This document shows, piece by piece, positions 59,870 to 64,000 of a DNA stretch of 64,000 nucleotides (its first letter is position 1; every line of letters begins with the position of its first letter). The translations under genes and the position numbers were made by a program. Origin of the DNA: Halorussus salinus. GTDB lineage: Archaea; Halobacteriota; Halobacteria; Halobacteriales; Haladaptataceae. Where the stretch lies: positions 1,094,927-1,158,926 of the forward strand of contig NZ_ML974127.1 in assembly GCF_004765815.2 (NCBI RefSeq). The letters are read 5' to 3'. Below the pieces are notes generated by a model, which saw only the letters and a list, made by a program, of their open reading frames with translations, was not told where the DNA came from and made no database searches.

Positions 59870-61915
59870 ATGCCACACCGGCGCAACCAATCGGATGATA
59901 CGAACGATAGCCGACGGAAGTTTCTGAAAGCGAGTGGTGCTGGTGCCGTCGCCCTCTCTCTCGCTGGCTGTAGCGGCGGCGGTAGCGACGACTCACAGGA
60001 TACCACCTCCGGCGACGAGACGACCGAGGAGCAGACGCCGACGAAGAGCGACAAGAACGCAGAAGATATCCCGCGTGGCGGAACGCTGGTGTACGGGATG
60101 TCCTCGAAACCGGACACGTCGAACATTCTGACCAGCAGTTCGGTCTACGCTGGCGTCGCCCTGAATCGGGTCTACCAGTTCGGCAACGAACTCGACCCCG
60201 TCACACAGGAGGTCGTTCCGAACGTCTTCACCGACTGGAAGATCGAGACCGGCGATACGCCGAGCGTCTACTTCAACATGCGGGAGGGGCTGAAGTGGAA
60301 CGACGGCGAGGACTTCACCAAGGAAGACGTGCTGTTCACCTATCGGTACTGCATCGAGAACCAGCCGGGACAGTACGCTTCCGTCATCGAACCGATGGAG
60401 AAAATCGAGGAGTCCTCCAAGAGCGACTGGGACTTCCGGGTGGACCTCAAGAGACCGTTCGGCTACTGGGAAACCGACGTAGTCGGCGGCCTTCCACTCC
60501 TGCCCAAGCACAAGTGGGAGGGCAAAGACTACAAGAAGTACGACCCGATGAAAGCCAACCCCGACAACGGCCCCGTCGGCCTCGGTCCGGGACATCTCAC
60601 GAAGTTCGACCCTGCCACTTCGATGCAGCTCGTGTTCGACCACGACAACTACTACGAGAAGCTAAGCACCCTCGACTGGAAGAAGGAACACGACCAGCTC
60701 ATCGCTGGCGGGCCGTTCCTCGACAAGGTCAACTTCAAAGTCTACGGTAGCAAGACCGCGATGACCAACGCGTTCCTGCAGGGCGGCATCGACACCCACT
60801 ACGGGAGTCTCACCACGTCCAAGATTCCCGACGTGAAAGACGACGAGGACAAGGACCTCATCAAGGGCCTCGGTAGTGGTTTCAGCTACTTCGGGTTCAA
60901 CGGGCGGCGAAAACCCCTCGACGACGTGAGCTTCAAGCAGGCGATGTCGTTCCTGTTCGACGAACACTACTGGGTCTCTCGTCTGAAGCAGGACTACGTC
61001 ATCAACGGCGACTTCGCACAGACGCCCGGTTACGCTAGGCCACGTCCGGACTACCAGTTCGCTGGCGAGGAGGAAGTCGCCACTCATCCGGCGACGGAGG
61101 CGTTCAAATTCCGGAACAAAGAGGCCGACATTCCCGACGTGAAAGCCATCCGTAAGTTCCTCACCGACGGGAACGTCATCGACGGGTCTTCGGGCACGTA
61201 CGCGGGAATGGAGTACCCCGGTAGCCTCTCGGACGTGAGCGCGAGCCAGTCGGAAGCCAAGCACGACTACTCCTTCGGTCCGGTCAAGACCGGCGTGCTC
61301 AAGGACTTCGACGGGGCCGACAAGGAGATTCGCGTGAATGGCAACACCATTCCGGAGGTCATGGACGGGGGTCCGATCACCATCTTGATCGACCCGCCGA
61401 AGAACAAGCCGAAAGAGGCCAAGGCCATCCAGCGGTGGGCCGACAACCTCAAAACGCTCGGCATTCCGGTGCGAACGCAGGCGCTGGAGTTCAACACGAT
61501 GTTGTCGAAAGTCTACTACGAGGAGGACTTCGACATCTACCCGATGGGCTGGGGCAACACCGGACCGTTCGGCAGTTCGGCCTACTCCTTCTTCCACAGT
61601 AACAACGCCGACGATCTCTCCGACGGCAACGAAGACAAGTTGACCAACAACTCCATCGGCTACGGTCTCGCTGGCGGCAGTGCCGACGAACTCCTCTCGT
61701 CTGCTCGGACCGAGCTGGACCCCGAGAAACGCAACAAGACGACCGCGAAGGCCTTAGAGAAGGTGTACCTCGACATGCCGTACTACGTCATGTCCTACGA
61801 GAAGCAACGGTGGCCCGTCAACTCCTCGAAGTTCAGCGGGTTCATCTCGAACCTCGTGGACCCGGCGTACGCCGCCTTCGGCGCGGAGATCAACAACATC
61901 CACCTGAAAGAGTAA
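59870..61915 (+). CDS. peptide/nickel-type ABC transporter substrate-binding lipoprotein
   Basis: A 681-residue family 5 solute-binding protein (DppA/OppA type). A twin-arginine SRRKFLK (residues 14-20) and a lipobox LAGC with Cys34 indicate Tat export and lipid anchoring. A Gly/Ser/Asp/Thr/Glu linker of about 40 residues leads to the mature domain with RGGTLVYGMSSKPD, FNMREGLKWNDGEDFTKEDVLFTYRYC and PMGWGNTGPFG, the usual family landmarks. It is somewhat longer than bacterial relatives. It feeds the permeases encoded downstream; ligands could be peptides, sugars or metals. Confidence 0.92.
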   Translation: MPHRRNQSDDTNDSRRKFLKASGAGAVALSLAGCSGGGSDDSQDTTSGDETTEEQTPTKSDKNAEDIPRGGTLVYGMSSKPDTSNILTSSSVYAGVALNRVYQFGNELDPVTQEVVPNVFTDWKIETGDTPSVYFNMREGLKWNDGEDFTKEDVLFTYRYCIENQPGQYASVIEPMEKIEESSKSDWDFRVDLKRPFGYWETDVVGGLPLLPKHKWEGKDYKKYDPMKANPDNGPVGLGPGHLTKFDPATSMQLVFDHDNYYEKLSTLDWKKEHDQLIAGGPFLDKVNFKVYGSKTAMTNAFLQGGIDTHYGSLTTSKIPDVKDDEDKDLIKGLGSGFSYFGFNGRRKPLDDVSFKQAMSFLFDEHYWVSRLKQDYVINGDFAQTPGYARPRPDYQFAGEEEVATHPATEAFKFRNKEADIPDVKAIRKFLTDGNVIDGSSGTYAGMEYPGSLSDVSASQSEAKHDYSFGPVKTGVLKDFDGADKEIRVNGNTIPEVMDGGPITILIDPPKNKPKEAKAIQRWADNLKTLGIPVRTQALEFNTMLSKVYYEEDFDIYPMGWGNTGPFGSSAYSFFHSNNADDLSDGNEDKLTNNSIGYGLAGGSADELLSSARTELDPEKRNKTTAKALEKVYLDMPYYVMSYEKQRWPVNSSKFSGFISNLVDPAYAAFGAEINNIHLKE

Positions 61916-62105
61916 CGACCGCGCGACGACACTCGACTTCCGTTTTCGCCCGACGCGGCTCCCACGCGAGTACTCCCGAGTGGGTCCGAAGAGGCTCCGT
62001 GCTGTGGTAAATCATCACATTGATAACGAACCTCCACGATGGATATCACGTATTTGCCAGAGTCCCGATTGAAAGAAGTAATCACACGGTCACTGAACAC
62101 AAACT

Positions 62106-63095
62106 ATGACAAGAATTAGCGCACGATACCTCGGCAAGCGGTTGGTCGTCTCCTACTTGACCCTGCTTGTCATCATGTCGCTACTGTTCGTCCTCATCCG
62201 GAGCATGCCGGGGTCGTTCATCGCGTCGATGATCACCCCGGAGTTGGATCAGGCGGACATCGAGCAGTTACGAGAGACGTGGGGTCTGAACGAGCCGATT
62301 TGGAGACAGTACATCGATTTCATGATAAACTACCAGACCGGTGACTTCGGTCGCTCGCCGACGTACAAGGCACCCGTCTGGGAAGTCATCATCAGCCGCT
62401 TCCCGCGAACGCTGGTCCTCTTCGGCGCGGCGTTCATCGCCCAGTTCATCGTCGGCCCGCTCGTCGGGATGTACCTCGGGTGGTGGCGCGGCACTCGGAA
62501 AGACAAGACCATCTTCACGTCGAGTCTCGCAGTGTACTCGATGCCAGCGTTCTGGCTCGCGTGGCTGTTCATCTGGCTGTTCAACTACGAACTCGGCTGG
62601 TTCCCGAGCACGTACATGTTCACGAAGTTCGCCGAGTTCGACTGGACGGTCGTGACCATCATCACGGACGTGCTCAAACATATCACGCTTCCGCTCATCA
62701 GCATCGCGTTCGTCTCGTGGGTCGGTGCGATGTTGGTGATGCGGCCCGCGATGAACAACGTCACCGGCGAGGACTACGTGTTCCTCGCGCAGGCGAAGGG
62801 ACTCAGCGAGCGAACGGTGATGATAAAACACGCGGCCCGGAACGCGCTCATCCCGGTGGCGACCCAAGCCATCGTCGGACTGGCGTTCCTGCTCAACGGC
62901 AGCGTCATCATCGAAAACGTGTTCAGTTGGCCGGGACTCGGTCAGGTACTCGTCACGTCCGTGCTGAGTCGGGACTACCCGGTCTCGCAGGCGGCGTTCT
63001 TCATGCTCGCCATCCTCATCGTCGTCATGCGACTCCTGACCGACATCGTGTACACGTATCTCGACCCGCGAATCAAGTTCGGGGGTGACTCCTAA
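62106..63095 (+). CDS. dppB: peptide-type ABC transporter permease (DppB type)
   Basis: A 329-residue permease with six helices. The N-terminal RYLGKRLVVSYLTLLVIMSLLFVLIRSMPGS and the cytosolic EAA loop (EDYVFLAQAKGLSERTVMIKHAARNALIPV) are characteristic of DppB/OppB, and the family end ENVFSWPGLGQ is present. A 190-base gap from the binding-protein gene suggests a separate promoter. Its stop overlaps the next ATG by one base. Confidence 0.94.
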   Translation: MTRISARYLGKRLVVSYLTLLVIMSLLFVLIRSMPGSFIASMITPELDQADIEQLRETWGLNEPIWRQYIDFMINYQTGDFGRSPTYKAPVWEVIISRFPRTLVLFGAAFIAQFIVGPLVGMYLGWWRGTRKDKTIFTSSLAVYSMPAFWLAWLFIWLFNYELGWFPSTYMFTKFAEFDWTVVTIITDVLKHITLPLISIAFVSWVGAMLVMRPAMNNVTGEDYVFLAQAKGLSERTVMIKHAARNALIPVATQAIVGLAFLLNGSVIIENVFSWPGLGQVLVTSVLSRDYPVSQAAFFMLAILIVVMRLLTDIVYTYLDPRIKFGGDS

Positions 63096-64000
63096 TGTCG
63101 ACAGAAACCGAAAAATCCTCACAGATCGACTCACTGAAGGAGCGTTGGCGACCTCGTATCGAGCGGTTCCGCCGCGGCTGGGACCGATTCACGGAGGAGA
63201 AGATGGGCGTGCTGGGCATCGTCATCATGGTGGTGTTCATCCTCTGGGCGCTGTTCCCCGACTTCTTCGCGCCCCACTCGCTGGAGTGGCGTGCGTATCT
63301 GGGCACCGAACCCGGACGCCTCACGGCCGAGCAGGCCGAGTCGCTTCCCCACCCGCCCGCGTTCGGCGACCCGTTCTGGGCGCCGTTCGGCACGAACTAC
63401 GTCGGACAGGGCATCCTGACGCTCATCGTCCGGGCGGCCGACGACGCGCTCTACATCGGCTTCGCGGCCGGTCTCCTGTCGAGTCTGGTCGGCGTCCCGC
63501 TGGGACTCATCAGTGGCTTCTACGGGAACACGTGGATAGACGAGACGATTCAGCGCATCGTTGACGTGATGTACGGCCTGCCGTTCCTGCCGTTCCTCAT
63601 CGTCCTCGTGGCGATTCGCGGCATCACGACGACGAACATCATCCTCGGCATCGCGGTCACGTCGTGGCTGAACAACTGCATCGTCATCCGAGGAGAGACC
63701 CTCTCGCTGAAGGAACGCTCGTACGTCGAATCGGCGAAGGTCGCGGGCGCGAGCGACACCCGAATCGTGTTCCGTCACATCATGCCCAACGTCCTGCCGC
63801 TGGCGTTCGTCTTCCTCGCGCAGGACGCCGCGACCGCCATCATCGCCCAAGCGTCGCTGGCGTACCTCGGACTGGCGGACTTCACTGCCAATTCGTGGGG
63901 GCTGATGCTCCAGAACATCAAGTCGAACGGGTACGTCTTCGATGCGTGGTGGTGGCTCATCCCGCCGGGCATCTGCATCATGCTCATCGCGGCCGCGTTC
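63095..64000 (+). CDS. dppC: peptide-type ABC transporter permease (DppC type), partial
   Basis: The reading frame is open from the ATG at 63095 to the window edge (302 codons), so the C-terminus is missing. It begins with an acidic/basic cytosolic segment and a first helix (MGVLGIVIMVVFILWALF), then an extracellular region with the FGDPFWAPFGTNYVGQ stretch typical of DppC, several helices, and the EAA loop (LKERSYVESAKVAGASDTRIVFRHIMPNVLPLAF). It forms the channel with DppB. ATPase genes would be expected beyond the window. Confidence 0.92.
   Translation, partial: MSTETEKSSQIDSLKERWRPRIERFRRGWDRFTEEKMGVLGIVIMVVFILWALFPDFFAPHSLEWRAYLGTEPGRLTAEQAESLPHPPAFGDPFWAPFGTNYVGQGILTLIVRAADDALYIGFAAGLLSSLVGVPLGLISGFYGNTWIDETIQRIVDVMYGLPFLPFLIVLVAIRGITTTNIILGIAVTSWLNNCIVIRGETLSLKERSYVESAKVAGASDTRIVFRHIMPNVLPLAFVFLAQDAATAIIAQASLAYLGLADFTANSWGLMLQNIKSNGYVFDAWWWLIPPGICIMLIAAAF

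Overview
This window is chromosomal DNA from a halophilic archaeon of the class Halobacteria. The sequence is GC-rich, the predicted proteins are strongly acidic, exported proteins carry twin-arginine (Tat) signals and lipoboxes, and many promoters have an AT-rich TATA-like box about 25-30 bases before the start codon, as expected for leaderless transcripts. Haloarchaeal hallmark families (HalOD1, bacterio-opsin-activator-type regulators, acidic UspA tandems, Agl23/YYY membrane proteins) support this. I cannot fix the genus by eye.

Layout. 1-10.5 kb is a nucleoside uptake and salvage block: an alpha-D-phosphohexomutase-family enzyme, two tandem BMP-type substrate-binding proteins, a double ATPase and two permeases of a BMP-type (nucleoside) ABC importer, a small acidic protein, cytidine deaminase and uridine phosphorylase. 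10.5-16.8 kb holds a tandem UspA protein, a ribH-aminotransferase pair, an Agl23-family membrane protein and purK-purE. 17.1-27.7 kb is a complex-I-like operon nuoABCDHIJJKLMN without nuoE, F or G. 27.7-39.3 kb carries an RCK-DHH protein, acetyl-CoA synthetase, a Tat-exported AmpD-like peptidoglycan amidase, a lipoprotein, methylmalonyl-CoA mutase large subunit, an ABC exporter and a CBS-ParB protein. 39.4-48.3 kb has an acyl-CoA synthetase, a haloacid-dehalogenase-type hydrolase and a branched-chain-amino-acid-type ABC importer (liv) followed by a thioredoxin-domain protein. 48.5-50.8 kb has a Trm9/ABH8-like methyltransferase, a tRNA-Gly(TCC) preceded by tandem repeats of its own 5' end, and a low-GC islet with a membrane protein and a 36-residue candidate gene under a perfect palindrome. 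50.8-64 kb holds a P19-like protein, a 1101-residue PAS/GAF/HTH regulator with a HalOD1 neighbour, a large YYY-type membrane protein, initiator tRNA-Met with a duplicated 3' end, a DJ-1/PfpI protein and the start of a peptide-type ABC importer cut off by the window edge.

The most unusual material is non-coding. A dispersed element occurs in two full copies (about 30.1 and 41.1 kb) and in fragments (30.0 and 48.35 kb). Its long hairpin is kept by compensatory base changes and is followed by 27-base tandem repeats. A second dispersed repeat family lies at 9.4 and 29.4 kb in opposite orientations. The tRNA-Gly leader array, the tRNA-Met 3' duplication, and the short bridging reading frames in the liv locus are other signals that ordinary gene annotation would miss.
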